Below are positions 1-8,013 of a DNA stretch of 64,000 bases, one piece after another; positions within the stretch are counted from its first letter, which is position 1, and each line of letters opens with the position of its first letter. This DNA comes from Arthrobacter sp. SW1. GTDB taxonomy: Bacteria > Actinomycetota > Actinomycetes > Actinomycetales > Micrococcaceae. Location of the stretch: positions 124,001 to 188,000 of the forward strand of contig NZ_MJLT01000045.1 in NCBI RefSeq assembly GCF_001766675.1, read 5' to 3'. The notes below the pieces were generated by a model. The model made no database searches. It worked only from the letters and a program-made list of their open reading frames with translations, and was not told the origin of the DNA. A program made the translations under genes and the position numbers.

Positions 1-1
1 G

Positions 2-958
2 GCCATCGTGGTCATCGGCCGGCAGCGCTGCCTTCCCGTCATCCTCCTCATGGAGACCGTCCTTGAACTGATCTTCAAGATCATGTCCTGGATCATGAAA
101 GTCGCCCCCATCGGTGCTTTCGGTGCCATGGGCTTCATCATCGGCCAGTACGGCCTGGACACCCTGGGCACCTACGCCCTGTTGATCGCCGCCTGCTACG
201 GTGCCGCCGTCGTCTTCATTGCGCTGCTGTTCCTGGTCGCCTGGTCTTTCGCCCGGGTTCCGCTCTGGCAGTTCCTGAAGTACACCCGCGAGGAGTTCCT
301 CCTGGCCCTCGGTACCGCTTCCACGGAGGCCGTGATGCCGCGCATCATGACCAAGCTGACCAACGCAGGGTGCTCCCGGGCCACCACCGGCCTGGTCATC
401 CCCACCGGCTACTCCTTCAATCTGGACGGCGCCGCGATCTACCTGTCCATTTCCCTGCTGTTCCTGGCGCAGGCCTTCGGCCACAACCTGGACCTCGGCC
501 AGCAGCTGGCCGCCCTGGGCGTGCTGCTCCTGACCTCCAAGGGCATGGCCGGCGTCCCCGGTTCCTCGTTCCTGGCGCTCTCCGCCACGGCGGCAGCCCT
601 GGGAATCTTCCCGGTGGCCGGTGTGGCCCTGCTGCTCGGCGCGGACCGCCTCATGGACTCCATGCGCGTGGTGGTCAACCTGCTGGGCAACTGCGTGGCG
701 ACCTTCGTGGTGGCCAAGTGGGAAGGCCAGTTCGACCGCAGCGTCATGGTGCGCGCCTTCAACGGCGAGATCACCAACGAAGACTCTGCCATCATGCTCG
801 GCAAGGAAGAGGTCTTCGAAGAGCAGGAGCTCGAGCGCCTCAGTGAAGGCCAGGAGCCCTCGCCCAAGTTCCGCGGCGGCCCGGTGGCCGAAGACATTCC
901 GCAGTTCGAAATGAGCAGGCCAAACCAGCGCCAGCAGGGTCCGGTTTCCCCGGACTAA
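2..958 (+). CDS. dctA: C4-dicarboxylate:cation symporter DctA, 5'-truncated by window edge
   Basis: This is the C-terminal part of a DAACS-family symporter that imports succinate, fumarate or malate with cations across the cytoplasmic membrane. The frame is open to the first base, so the start lies outside; full-length members are about 420-460 aa and roughly 320 codons are present. Recognisable family signatures are KVAPIGAFGAMGF, the serine-rich loop LALGTASTEAVMP, the GYSFNLDGAAIY motif and GMAGVPGSSFL, the last two belonging to the re-entrant/TM7-TM8 substrate and cation site. The last 60 residues are a hydrophilic, acidic tail ending in a Pro/Gln-rich stretch. A strong hairpin follows the stop codon, so it is the last gene of its transcript. 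Confidence 0.93.
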   Translation, partial: AIVVIGRQRCLPVILLMETVLELIFKIMSWIMKVAPIGAFGAMGFIIGQYGLDTLGTYALLIAACYGAAVVFIALLFLVAWSFARVPLWQFLKYTREEFLLALGTASTEAVMPRIMTKLTNAGCSRATTGLVIPTGYSFNLDGAAIYLSISLLFLAQAFGHNLDLGQQLAALGVLLLTSKGMAGVPGSSFLALSATAAALGIFPVAGVALLLGADRLMDSMRVVVNLLGNCVATFVVAKWEGQFDRSVMVRAFNGEITNEDSAIMLGKEEVFEEQELERLSEGQEPSPKFRGGPVAEDIPQFEMSRPNQRQQGPVSPD

Positions 959-976
959 GCAGGCAGGCTGCAAAGA

Positions 977-1009
977 GGCGGCGGTTCCGGTACACCCGGA
1001 GCCGCCGCC
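977..1009. terminator. Hairpin terminator after dctA
   Basis: A 14-bp stem (one G-T wobble) with a TACAC loop lies 19 nt after the dctA stop and is followed by a short pyrimidine-rich tail. It probably ends the dctA transcript; it sits just before a second, larger inverted repeat. Confidence 0.75.
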
Positions 1010-1018
1010 TTCCGCTTT

Positions 1019-1089
1019 AACCCGACGCGGGGTCAGTTACGGCCCATGTTTGGCGTAAACATGGGCCGTAACTGACCCCGCGTTGGGTT
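1019..1089. repeat. 33-bp inverted repeat (copy 1 of a two-copy family)
   Basis: The two arms (1019-1051 and 1057-1089) are 33 bp each with a single mismatch that is a wobble in RNA, around the 5-nt loop GGCGT. The core of the arm is GGGGTCAGTTACGGCCCAT. A diverged copy with the same core lies at 33144-33208. The right arm ends on the first base of the stop codon of the minus-strand gene that follows. It could act as a bidirectional terminator, but its length, lack of a T-tract and recurrence in another intergenic spot suggest a dispersed palindromic repeat. Confidence 0.85.
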
Positions 1090-1460
1090 TAGAAGGGGAG
1101 CAGTTCGGACAGGTCTGCGCGCAATCCCGAGGCGGCGACCCGGCCGGCGTCGACCGCGTCCGCCCATCCCAACCGCCCGCTGACCAGGGCCAGCCAGGTG
1201 GCGGCGTCGCACTCGATCACGTTCGGGGGAGTGCCGCGCGTGTGCCGCGGGCCTTCCACGCACTGCGCGACGCCGAACGGCGGCACCCGCACTTCCACCG
1301 AGTTCCCGGGGGCGCGGGCGGTGAGTTCCTCAAGGGTGTAGCGGACTGCCGTCGCGAGGGTGTTGCGCGGCAACGCTGCATCCTCGCTGCCGCGTTCCTG
1401 CCATGCCGCCAGGGCGGCGCGGCCTTCCTCGAGCGGTACCCGACGCCGGGCAACAGCCAT
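1089..1460 (-). CDS. Sterol carrier family protein (SCP2-like)
   Basis: The 123-aa protein matches the small actinobacterial proteins annotated as sterol carrier family protein: an N-terminal helical stretch ([20 protein letters not shown]) followed by a compact domain with [12 protein letters not shown] and the C-terminal [17 protein letters not shown] segment that resembles the end of SCP2-type lipid-binding folds. No signal peptide or membrane segment is seen, so it is cytosolic. Its biochemical role is unknown. It lies 33 nt downstream of the asparaginase gene on the same strand and may be cotranscribed with it. Confidence 0.7.
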   Translation of the reverse strand: MAVARRRVPLEEGRAALAAWQERGSEDAALPRNTLATAVRYTLEELTARAPGNSVEVRVPPFGVAQCVEGPRHTRGTPPNVIECDAATWLALVSGRLGWADAVDAGRVAASGLRADLSELLPF

Positions 1461-1493
1461 GGTGTGAAAACCTTTCGTGTAGTGCGGATCGCT

Positions 1494-2510
1494 TCAGTCC
1501 AGCAGGGACAGCAGGGCGCTGCCGAGCCGGATGCGTCCCACGGGGTGGCCACCGCCGAGGACCGGGTCGACCACCTTTTCGAGCACGCTGGACACCTCCG
1601 GAACGTCGACGGCGCCACTCACCGCGAGCAGGGTCAGGCCCACCAGGGTGGTGGCCCGGATGTTGCCGTCCAGCATCTTGACGGCGGCCGTGGCGCCGGT
1701 GGGGGTGGCCAGCACGAGGACGCCTTCGGCTCCGATCTTGGCGAGGATGCCCAGGTCATCCATGACGATGGTGTTGGCTTCGCCGCGGCCCTGGACGGCC
1801 CACGGGTAGTCAAGCATGGAGGTGGCGATGGTGGCCGCGCGGGCGTTGGAATTGGGGTCCTGCGGAGCCTTGGCCAGCCGGGAGTACGCACGGGCCAGCC
1901 CCGTCAGGGACAGCGCTGCCACGGGAGCGCCGCAGCCATCGATGCCCAGGTGCGCGATGGATTCTTCGCTGTATTCCTCGATCACCGCGCGTACCCGCTG
2001 CTGGAGCGGATGGTTCGGTTCCAGGTAGCTGCGGGTGTCCCAGCCGTTTTCCGCGCAGGCCCAGAGGAATGCGGCGTGCTTGCCCGAGCAATTGAACGCG
2101 AGCTTGGACATGCCGCGTTCGGAGCGGACCAGCCAGTTGCGGGCGGTCTCGTCCTGCGGCCATGCGGACGGGCACTGCAGCTGGTCTTCGCGGACGCCCG
2201 CGGCCTTGAGCATGCCTTCCACCACGTCCATGTGGTCCAAGGATCCGGTGTGGCTGGCGCAGGCCAGGGCCACCTGGGCGCCGCGCAGCGGGACGCCCGA
2301 CTGCATCGACGCCAGTGCCTGGAACGGTTTCAGGGTGGAGCGGGCGTAGATGGGGGAGCGGATATCACCAAGCTCCAGGACCACGGTGCCGTCCCCGGCC
2401 ATGACCACGGCGGAGCCGATGTGCCGGGACTCGATGAAGCCGCTGCGTTCGATCACAGCCAGCTCGACGGCGGACTCGGCCGCGAAGGTTTCATGCGGGT
2501 TGAGGGGCAT
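1494..2510 (-). CDS. Asparaginase (Asparaginase_II family)
   Basis: The 338-aa protein belongs to the asparaginase family typified by the Rhizobium etli thermolabile enzyme, not the E. coli AnsA/AnsB fold; it would hydrolyse L-asparagine to aspartate and ammonia in the cytoplasm. Family stretches seen are IYARSTLKPFQALA, CASHTG, FNCSGKHAAFLWAC, IDGCGAPVAALSL and the C-terminal GGGHPVGRIRLGSALLS. The ATG at 2510 (MPLNPHETFAAES) is preferred over an in-frame upstream ATG at 2579, because the upstream 23 codons are low-quality and overlap an inverted repeat, while a TACGCT -10-like hexamer stands 7 nt before 2510, suggesting a leaderless mRNA. Confidence 0.85.
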   Translation of the reverse strand: MPLNPHETFAAESAVELAVIERSGFIESRHIGSAVVMAGDGTVVLELGDIRSPIYARSTLKPFQALASMQSGVPLRGAQVALACASHTGSLDHMDVVEGMLKAAGVREDQLQCPSAWPQDETARNWLVRSERGMSKLAFNCSGKHAAFLWACAENGWDTRSYLEPNHPLQQRVRAVIEEYSEESIAHLGIDGCGAPVAALSLTGLARAYSRLAKAPQDPNSNARAATIATSMLDYPWAVQGRGEANTIVMDDLGILAKIGAEGVLVLATPTGATAAVKMLDGNIRATTLVGLTLLAVSGAVDVPEVSSVLEKVVDPVLGGGHPVGRIRLGSALLSLLD

Positions 2511-2553
2511 GAGGCTAAGCGTAGTCGCCGGAGCCTTGCCGGACCCGCTCCAC

Positions 2554-2642
2554 CCGCCGCACATGTCCACCCGCGGCATCGAAGGATGGACATATCAGCA
2601 CTATGCGCAACCGTAGGCGCGAAAGCCGGACATGTGCGGCGG
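2554..2642. repeat. Inverted repeat with GGACATAT/GGACATG core
   Basis: Fifteen-base arms CCGCCGCACATGTCC (2554-2568) and its exact reverse complement (2628-2642) flank 59 nt, inside which a third GGACATAT occurs (2588-2595). The same core (CCGGACATAT) forms the tight hairpin at 11316-11352, so the two places may carry members of one dispersed palindromic family. Confidence 0.6.
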
Positions 2643-2671
2643 CAAGGCTTGGGAAAGAGAGCGGGAATTCC

Positions 2672-2714
2672 CTGTAGACAAGCTGTATACAACTCGTCTA
2701 CAGTTTCTATACAG
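2672..2714. promoter_or_regulatory. Operator cluster for the operon's GntR/FCD regulator (predicted)
   Basis: Three related elements lie close together: CTGTAGAC (2672-2679) with its exact reverse complement GTCTACAG (2696-2703), the self-complementary TGTATACA (2684-2691) centred between them, and CTATACAG (2707-2714). TGTATACA-type palindromes are typical targets of FadR/VanR-subfamily GntR proteins, one of which is encoded at 4324. The cluster is about 150 nt upstream of the transporter start. Assignment to that regulator is inference. Confidence 0.6.
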
Positions 2715-2857
2715 TCTCCGTGAGGCGCATCACGGACGCGGCCGGGGCGCCAGGTCGCAGGGACCCGGCAAGCGCGCAAACGCCGGGGACCACCCAGTGA
2801 TTTCCAAAGAGTTTCCGTTCAATTCGAGCTGTTCCATTCACATCGAGGACTTTCCTA

Positions 2858-4243
2858 ATGAGCAATGTGTTTGACAAGGAGAAGGTGGCGCGAAAGCACA
2901 CCTCGCTCCCGGCAGTGGCTGCCTCCAGCCTCGCCGGCACCGCCGTGGAGTGGTACGACTTCTTCCTCTACGGCACCGCAGCCGCACTGGTCTTCAACAA
3001 GCTGTTCTTCCCCGCCGCCGATCCTTTCGTCGGCACCATGCTTGCCCTCGGCACCTTCGCCGCGGGCTTCGTCGCCCGTCCGCTCGGGGCGATTGTCCTT
3101 GGCCACCTCGGTGACAAGCACGGCCGCAAGTCAACCCTGGTGGCCAGCCTCCTGCTGATGGGTGCCGCCACGGCCCTCATCGCCCTGATTCCGCCCTACG
3201 CCAGCATCGGCATCACCGCACCCCTGATCCTGTTGCTCTTGAGGCTTGTGCAGGGCTTTGCCCTGGGCGGCGAATGGGGCGGCGCCGTGCTGCTCGTTTC
3301 GGAGTACAGCGACGACAGCACCAAGCGGGCCTTCTGGGCGTCCTGGCCGAACGTCGGCCCACCGCTCGGCAACCTCATGGCGGCCGGCGTGCTGGCGCTG
3401 CTTTCGGCAACGATGCCGCAGGCGGAGTTCCTCGCCTGGGGCTGGCGGATCGCCTTCGGCCTGTCTGCGTTGCTGGTGGTCATTGGCCTGGTCCTGCGGC
3501 TCTACGTGCAGGAGACCCCGCTGTTCCAGGCCTCCCAGGCCAAGGCGGACGCCGAGCACGCCAAGCGCAGCAGGCTTCCGCTGGCCGAGCTGTTCCGCGG
3601 CAACTGGCGCGAGATCCTGATCGCCACCGGCAGCCGCATGGGCGAGAACGCCGGCTTCTACATCTACTCCCTGTTCCTGATCACCTATGTCACGGACATC
3701 CTCAAGATCGACCGCCAAACCGGTCTCACCGCCGTCATGATCGGCCAGGGCGTGGCCGTCGTGGCGATCCCGCTGCTGGCGATCTTCGCGGACCGGATCG
3801 GCCGCAAGCCCATGATGATCGCAGCTTCCGCGGCCACGGTGGTGTGGGGCTTCGCCTTCTTCGCTCTGCTGGACACCCGGCAGCCGGCGGCCATCATCCT
3901 GGCGGCAGTAGGGGGCCTGCTGATCTTCGCGGCGTACAGCTCGGTGATTGGTGCCTTCTTCTCCGAATTGTTCCCCACGAAGGTCCGGTACAGCGGCACC
4001 TCGGTGGCTTACAACGTGGCGTCGCTGATCGCGGGCTCGCTGTCCCCGATCATCGCCTTGGCCTTGTACAAGGCCTTCGGTACCGGTCAGGCAATCGCGC
4101 TCTACCTCGTGGCCATGGGGCTGATCTCCATCCTGTCCGTTTCCTTTGCCAAGGAGACGCGGGACATCAAGCTCAGCGACCTGGATGTAAAGAACGGTCA
4201 GGAGCGTGCCGCCAAGGCCGCACAGAAGGTGGCACAGTCATGA
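2858..4243 (+). CDS. MHS-family MFS metabolite:H+ symporter
   Basis: This 461-aa integral membrane protein has about 12 hydrophobic segments and the hallmarks of the metabolite:H+ symporter branch of the major facilitator superfamily (ProP, ShiA, KgtP, PcaT relatives): GTAVEWYDFFLYGTAAALVF near the N-terminus, the loop 2-3 motif GHLGDKHGRKSTL, the RLVQGFALGGEWGGAVLL helix, and the repeated motif FADRIGRKP in the second half. It is the first gene of the catabolic operon and probably imports the pathway's substrate, likely an organic or aromatic acid. An 81-nt gap containing a strong hairpin separates it from the regulator gene. Confidence 0.9.
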   Translation: MSNVFDKEKVARKHTSLPAVAASSLAGTAVEWYDFFLYGTAAALVFNKLFFPAADPFVGTMLALGTFAAGFVARPLGAIVLGHLGDKHGRKSTLVASLLLMGAATALIALIPPYASIGITAPLILLLLRLVQGFALGGEWGGAVLLVSEYSDDSTKRAFWASWPNVGPPLGNLMAAGVLALLSATMPQAEFLAWGWRIAFGLSALLVVIGLVLRLYVQETPLFQASQAKADAEHAKRSRLPLAELFRGNWREILIATGSRMGENAGFYIYSLFLITYVTDILKIDRQTGLTAVMIGQGVAVVAIPLLAIFADRIGRKPMMIAASAATVVWGFAFFALLDTRQPAAIILAAVGGLLIFAAYSSVIGAFFSELFPTKVRYSGTSVAYNVASLIAGSLSPIIALALYKAFGTGQAIALYLVAMGLISILSVSFAKETRDIKLSDLDVKNGQERAAKAAQKVAQS

Positions 4244-4251
4244 TGTAAGCA

Positions 4252-4285
4252 CTGTCCGGGGCGGCCCGCCCGCCGCCCCGGACAG
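4252..4285. terminator. GC-rich hairpin between transporter and regulator genes
   Basis: A perfect 14-bp stem (CTGTCCGGGGCGGC with its complement) around a 6-nt loop begins 9 nt after the transporter stop. It lacks a T-tract, so it may lower read-through or stabilise the upstream mRNA rather than fully terminate. Confidence 0.55.
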
Positions 4286-4323
4286 CCACCAGACCCGTTG
4301 AGGCATTCAGAATCGAGGAACAC

Positions 4324-4980
4324 GTGAGCATCTTCCAGAAGCCGGCTCCCACGGCACCGGAAACCGCCTACCTTTGGCTGCGCAAGGAGATCTCCTCCCT
4401 GCCCTGGGACCAGGAAGCCTTCCTCAGCGAGAATGCCATCGCCGAGGCGGCCGGCGTCTCCCGCACCCCGGTGCGCGAGGCCCTCCTCCGCCTCGAAGCG
4501 GCCGGGCTGCTGCGCAGGGTCCCGCACAAGGGAGCCTACGTTCCGGCCCTGACCGCGCAGGACATCGACAGCATGATGGAGGTCCGCCAGGTCATCGAAG
4601 ACTGGGCGGTCCGCAAGGTCACTGCCAACGGCCACCTCGGCCCGGAACTCGAGCAGCTCCTTCACACCCAGGAAGAAAGCCTCGCCGATCCCGTGGCCTT
4701 CATCGAGTGGGACATCAGCTTCCACAAGCAGATCGTGCACGCCGCGGGCAACCCGGCACTGGAGGAACTCTACGATTCCCAGCGCTTCAAGCAGCAGCGC
4801 ATGGGCGTCAAGGCGGTCCAGGACAGCCAGGGCCGCAGCGACCATGTGGTGGAAGAGCACCGCGCCATCGTGGAGGCGATCCGCAGCCAGGATTCGCAGC
4901 GGGCCTCCGCGGCGGTCCGGAACCACCTGGATTCCACCCTCACCGTCCTCAAAGCCATACCCACACGTATCCAACGCTGA
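4324..4980 (+). CDS. GntR family transcriptional regulator, FCD domain
   Basis: The 218-aa protein has an N-terminal winged helix-turn-helix (about residues 10-75, with LSENAIAEAAGVSRTPVREALLRLE being the recognition region) and an all-helical FCD ligand-binding domain (about 80-205) with the metal-binding pattern D..H (DISFHKQIVHAAGN) and a late EEHRAIVEAI histidine. It starts at GTG behind GAGGAA. Such proteins are usually repressors released by the pathway substrate; the TGTATACA cluster upstream of the transporter is a fitting target. It sits inside the operon and so would be autoregulated. Confidence 0.92.
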   Translation: MSIFQKPAPTAPETAYLWLRKEISSLPWDQEAFLSENAIAEAAGVSRTPVREALLRLEAAGLLRRVPHKGAYVPALTAQDIDSMMEVRQVIEDWAVRKVTANGHLGPELEQLLHTQEESLADPVAFIEWDISFHKQIVHAAGNPALEELYDSQRFKQQRMGVKAVQDSQGRSDHVVEEHRAIVEAIRSQDSQRASAAVRNHLDSTLTVLKAIPTRIQR

Positions 4981-5016
4981 CCCAATAGGGGCAGCGCCGA
5001 GAAAACAGGAGCACCA

Positions 5017-5826
5017 ATGGACATCGCTCTCGTCCAGTTGTCCAGCCCGGACAACGAGACGCAGGCCCAACGCATCGAGCGGGCGGAAGCCCTGCTGCGC
5101 GAACAGCGCGGCGCCGACCTGATCGTCCTGCCCGAACTGTGGAGCGCCGGCTACTTCCACTTCAGCCAGTACCCGGACCTCTCCGAAACGGTCGACGGCG
5201 CCACGGTGGCAATGTGCGCGGCCGTCGCCAAGGAGCTGGGAGCCTACGTCCATGCCGGCAGCATCGTCGAACGCGCCGCAGGCAGTACGGCGAACGAGCC
5301 CATCCTCCGCAACACCTCGGTGCTTGTCGACCCGCAGGGCAACGTCGCCCACAAGTACTCCAAGCTCCACGTCTTCGGCTACAAGTCCTTGGAAGCCGAA
5401 CTCCTCACTCCGGGCGACTCCCTGCCCGTGGCCGGCACCCCGTTCGGGCAGCTTGCCGGCACTACCTGCTACGACCTCCGCTTCCCGGGCCTTTGGTCCG
5501 AGCTGAGCGTGAGGGGCGCCGAGATCGTGGTGGTTCCCGCCGCCTGGCCGGCCGCCCGCCGGGAGCACTGGCGCCTGCTGACCTCCGCACGCGCCGTCGA
5601 ACACCAGGTCTTCGTGCTCGCCTGCAACGCCGCGGGCGTCCAGGAAGGCGTGGAACTGGGCGGCACCAGCCGCGTGGTGGACCCCGCCGGCCGCCTTCTC
5701 GCGGAAGCCGGCGACGGCGAGGAAGTCCTCCGCGTAAGCATCGACCCCGGCGCGGTGCAGGCCGTCCGCAACGAGTTCCCGGTCATCGCAGACCGTCTCG
5801 CGGACTACTCGGCCCTCGCCAGCTAA
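5017..5826 (+). CDS. Carbon-nitrogen hydrolase (nitrilase superfamily amidase)
   Basis: The 269-aa cytosolic protein carries the Glu-Lys-Cys catalytic triad of the nitrilase superfamily: E40 in VLPELW, K116 in HKYSKLH and C151 in TTCYDLRFP. Its length and the DLRFPGLW motif resemble the Nit2/omega-amidase and deaminated-glutathione-amidase branches, which hydrolyse amides of small dicarboxylic acids. An AGGAG sequence precedes the ATG. Within the operon it suggests that a carboxamide or formamide intermediate is formed after ring opening, so the growth substrate may contain nitrogen; that is inference from context. Confidence 0.88.
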   Translation: MDIALVQLSSPDNETQAQRIERAEALLREQRGADLIVLPELWSAGYFHFSQYPDLSETVDGATVAMCAAVAKELGAYVHAGSIVERAAGSTANEPILRNTSVLVDPQGNVAHKYSKLHVFGYKSLEAELLTPGDSLPVAGTPFGQLAGTTCYDLRFPGLWSELSVRGAEIVVVPAAWPAARREHWRLLTSARAVEHQVFVLACNAAGVQEGVELGGTSRVVDPAGRLLAEAGDGEEVLRVSIDPGAVQAVRNEFPVIADRLADYSALAS

Positions 5827-5867
5827 GCAGCCCGCTGAACCGGATTACCAAGCAGGAAGAAGCACCC

Positions 5868-6548
5868 ATGAAGACAAGCACCGAAACGCTGGCATTTGAC
5901 GTCGCCGGCACCGGCGGGACGATCGAGCTCACCGACTTCACCGCCGTCGTCGCCGGGTACACCGGCCGCGACGCCGCCGCCGTCCAGCACCACATCGACG
6001 AACTCGCCGCGATCGGCGTGGCACCGCCGCCCGCTGTCCCGATGTTCTACCCGGTGGAAAGCGTCACCGTCACCGCGGCAAGCGAACTGGAGGTGGCGGG
6101 GAACAAGACCTCCGGCGAGATCGAACCCCTCTACATCCGCCACGGCGGCCGCTACTACCTCGGCATCGCCTCGGACCACACGGACCGGCACGTCGAAACC
6201 ATCGACATCGGCGATTCCAAGCGGGCCTGCCCCAAGCCGGTGGCGCGTACCGTCGTCGCGGTACCGGACCTCGAAAGCCTCTCCCTGGACGAATGCCGCG
6301 CCCGCACCTGGGTGGACGGCCGCCTGTACCAGGACGGAACGCTGGATAACCTGCGCACCCCGGCGAACGTCGTCGGGCTGCTGCTGGAGCGCACCGGCAC
6401 CGAAGGCGACTTCGTCTGCCTCGGCGGAACCCTGCCGGTGATCGGCGGCGAGTTCATCTATGGCCGCGAATGGCGCATCGAACTGACCTTCCCCGACGGA
6501 AACACCATCGACCACACGTACATCATCACGAAAGGACAGCAGTCATGA
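5868..6548 (+). CDS. DUF2848 family protein (fumarylacetoacetase-like hydrolase candidate)
   Basis: The 226-aa protein resembles the DUF2848 family, which is distantly related to the fumarylacetoacetate hydrolase fold. Seen features are an N-terminal beta-rich part (MKTSTETLAFDVAGTGG), the central LYIRHGGRYYLGIASDHTDRHVET stretch, which has several acidic and histidine residues suitable for metal binding, and a C-terminal FVCLGGTLPVIGG segment. Its stop overlaps the start of the monooxygenase gene by 4 nt (ATGA), which implies translational coupling. A role in hydrolysing or hydrating a ring-cleavage product is inference from family and neighbours. Confidence 0.75.
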   Translation: MKTSTETLAFDVAGTGGTIELTDFTAVVAGYTGRDAAAVQHHIDELAAIGVAPPPAVPMFYPVESVTVTAASELEVAGNKTSGEIEPLYIRHGGRYYLGIASDHTDRHVETIDIGDSKRACPKPVARTVVAVPDLESLSLDECRARTWVDGRLYQDGTLDNLRTPANVVGLLLERTGTEGDFVCLGGTLPVIGGEFIYGREWRIELTFPDGNTIDHTYIITKGQQS

Positions 6549-8011
6549 GGACCGGAGACGAGTACATCAAGACGCTCAACGACGGGCGCACGGTATTGAT
6601 TGACGGCGCGGTTGTCGACAACGTCGCCGAACACCCGGCATTCCGCAACGTGGCCCGCACCATCGCCGAGCTCTTCGACATCGCCGCGGACCCGGCCAAC
6701 GGCATGCAGTACCACAGCGAGGAAATCGGCGGCACAGCCAACCGGGTCTTCAGCATCCCGCGCAGCGCCGAAGAGCTGAAGCTGCGCCGCCTCGCCGTCG
6801 AACGCTGGGCCAAGCACACCCACGGCTGGGTGGGCCGCAGCCCCGACCACGTAGGCACCTTCTTCGCCGCCTTCGGCGCGCACCCGGAGGTCTTCGCCAG
6901 CGAGGAACGCGACTACGCCGGCAACCTCACCCGCTACTACGAGCGGATCCTGCGGGAAAACCTGTACGTCTCCTACGCGATCATCCCGCCGCAGTATTCG
7001 CGCGCGACGACGGCGTCCGGCTGGGAGGGCGACAACATCCAGGTGGGCGTGGTCGGGGAGACCGAAGAAGGCCTGATCGTGCGGGGCTCGCAGATGCTCG
7101 CCACCGGCGGCGCGATCGCCGACGAAGTGTTCGTCACCTGCATCAAGCCGCTGGGCCCGGACGATGTGGACTTCGCCATCAGCTTCGCGCTGCCGGCCGC
7201 CACCAAGGGACTGAAGTTCCTGTGCCGCCGCCCGTACGCCACGAGCACCACCAGCGAGTTCGACTACCCGCTCACCAGCCGCTACGACGAATCCGACGCA
7301 CTGGTGATCTTCGACGACGTGCTGGTGCCGTGGGAGCGCGTGTTCATCAACCGCGACATCGACACCCTGCGCCGCCAGTTCTTCGACACCGGCGCCCATG
7401 CCCTGGGCAACTGGCAGGCCCAGACCCGCCTGACGGTCAAGCTGCAGTTCATCGCCGCCGTGGCCCGCAAGATCGCCGCCGTCAACGGCACGGACAAGAT
7501 CCCCGGCGTCCAGGAAAAGCTCGGCGAACTCGCCGCCCTGGTTTCCTCCGTGGAGTCCGCGCTGCTCGCCGCCGAATACAGTGCCGAAGCCGACGCTTCC
7601 GGCATGCTGGTCCCCGGCAAGCGCGCCCTTTACGGAATCATGGGTCTGCAGTCCGAAACCTACCCGCGCGTCATCCAGATCCTCCGCGACCTGGCCGGCG
7701 GCGGCGTGCTCCAGCTGCCTTCGGGCGTGGTGGACATGAAGAGCGAGGTCACCGCGGCCGACGTCGAGAAGTACGTGGCCTCCCCGAACGTCAGCAGCGA
7801 GGAACGGATCAAGCTGTTCCGACTGGCCTGGGACATCATCGGCACCGAGTTCGGCGGCCGCCACCAGCAGTACGAACTGTTCTACGCCGGCGCACCGTTC
7901 GTGGTGAAGGGCGCCTACACCTACCGCAACTACGGGTACGAGAAGCACGTGGCCGAACTGGACGAGTTCCTGGCCGGCTACGACGTGGACGGCCGCAAGG
8001 AGGACCGCTAG
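6545..8011 (+). CDS. FADH2-dependent monooxygenase, HpaB-type oxygenase component
   Basis: The 488-aa protein is a member of the 4-hydroxyphenylacetate 3-monooxygenase oxygenase family (HpaB/HsaA-related group D flavin monooxygenases). It begins MRTGDEYIKTLNDGRTV and has the family landmarks WVGRSPDHVGTFFAAF, YAIIPPQ, MLATGGAIADEVFV, FDDVLVPWERVFI and the C-terminal GTEFGGRHQQYELFYAG. It would hydroxylate an aromatic or heteroaromatic ring with reduced flavin supplied by the reductase at 8372. Whether 4-hydroxyphenylacetate itself is the substrate is doubtful, because no homoprotocatechuate ring-cleavage gene is present. Confidence 0.9.
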   Translation: MRTGDEYIKTLNDGRTVLIDGAVVDNVAEHPAFRNVARTIAELFDIAADPANGMQYHSEEIGGTANRVFSIPRSAEELKLRRLAVERWAKHTHGWVGRSPDHVGTFFAAFGAHPEVFASEERDYAGNLTRYYERILRENLYVSYAIIPPQYSRATTASGWEGDNIQVGVVGETEEGLIVRGSQMLATGGAIADEVFVTCIKPLGPDDVDFAISFALPAATKGLKFLCRRPYATSTTSEFDYPLTSRYDESDALVIFDDVLVPWERVFINRDIDTLRRQFFDTGAHALGNWQAQTRLTVKLQFIAAVARKIAAVNGTDKIPGVQEKLGELAALVSSVESALLAAEYSAEADASGMLVPGKRALYGIMGLQSETYPRVIQILRDLAGGGVLQLPSGVVDMKSEVTAADVEKYVASPNVSSEERIKLFRLAWDIIGTEFGGRHQQYELFYAGAPFVVKGAYTYRNYGYEKHVAELDEFLAGYDVDGRKEDR

Positions 8012-8013
8012 CC

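Larger units (their letters stand above)
2511..2857. other. Divergent intergenic region asparaginase / catabolic operon
   Basis: This 347-nt stretch has no convincing gene. It holds the probable leaderless promoter of the asparaginase gene (TACGCT read on the minus strand, 2518-2523), an inverted repeat (2554-2642), a cluster of GntR-type operator sequences (2672-2714), and the leader of the MHS transporter gene ending in a GAGGAC ribosome binding site about 8 nt before its ATG. Confidence 0.6.

Noticed and set aside
4198..5604. Minus-strand 468-codon ORF across GntR and amidase genes
   Set aside because: Crosses the boundary of two well-supported plus-strand genes and has shadow composition.
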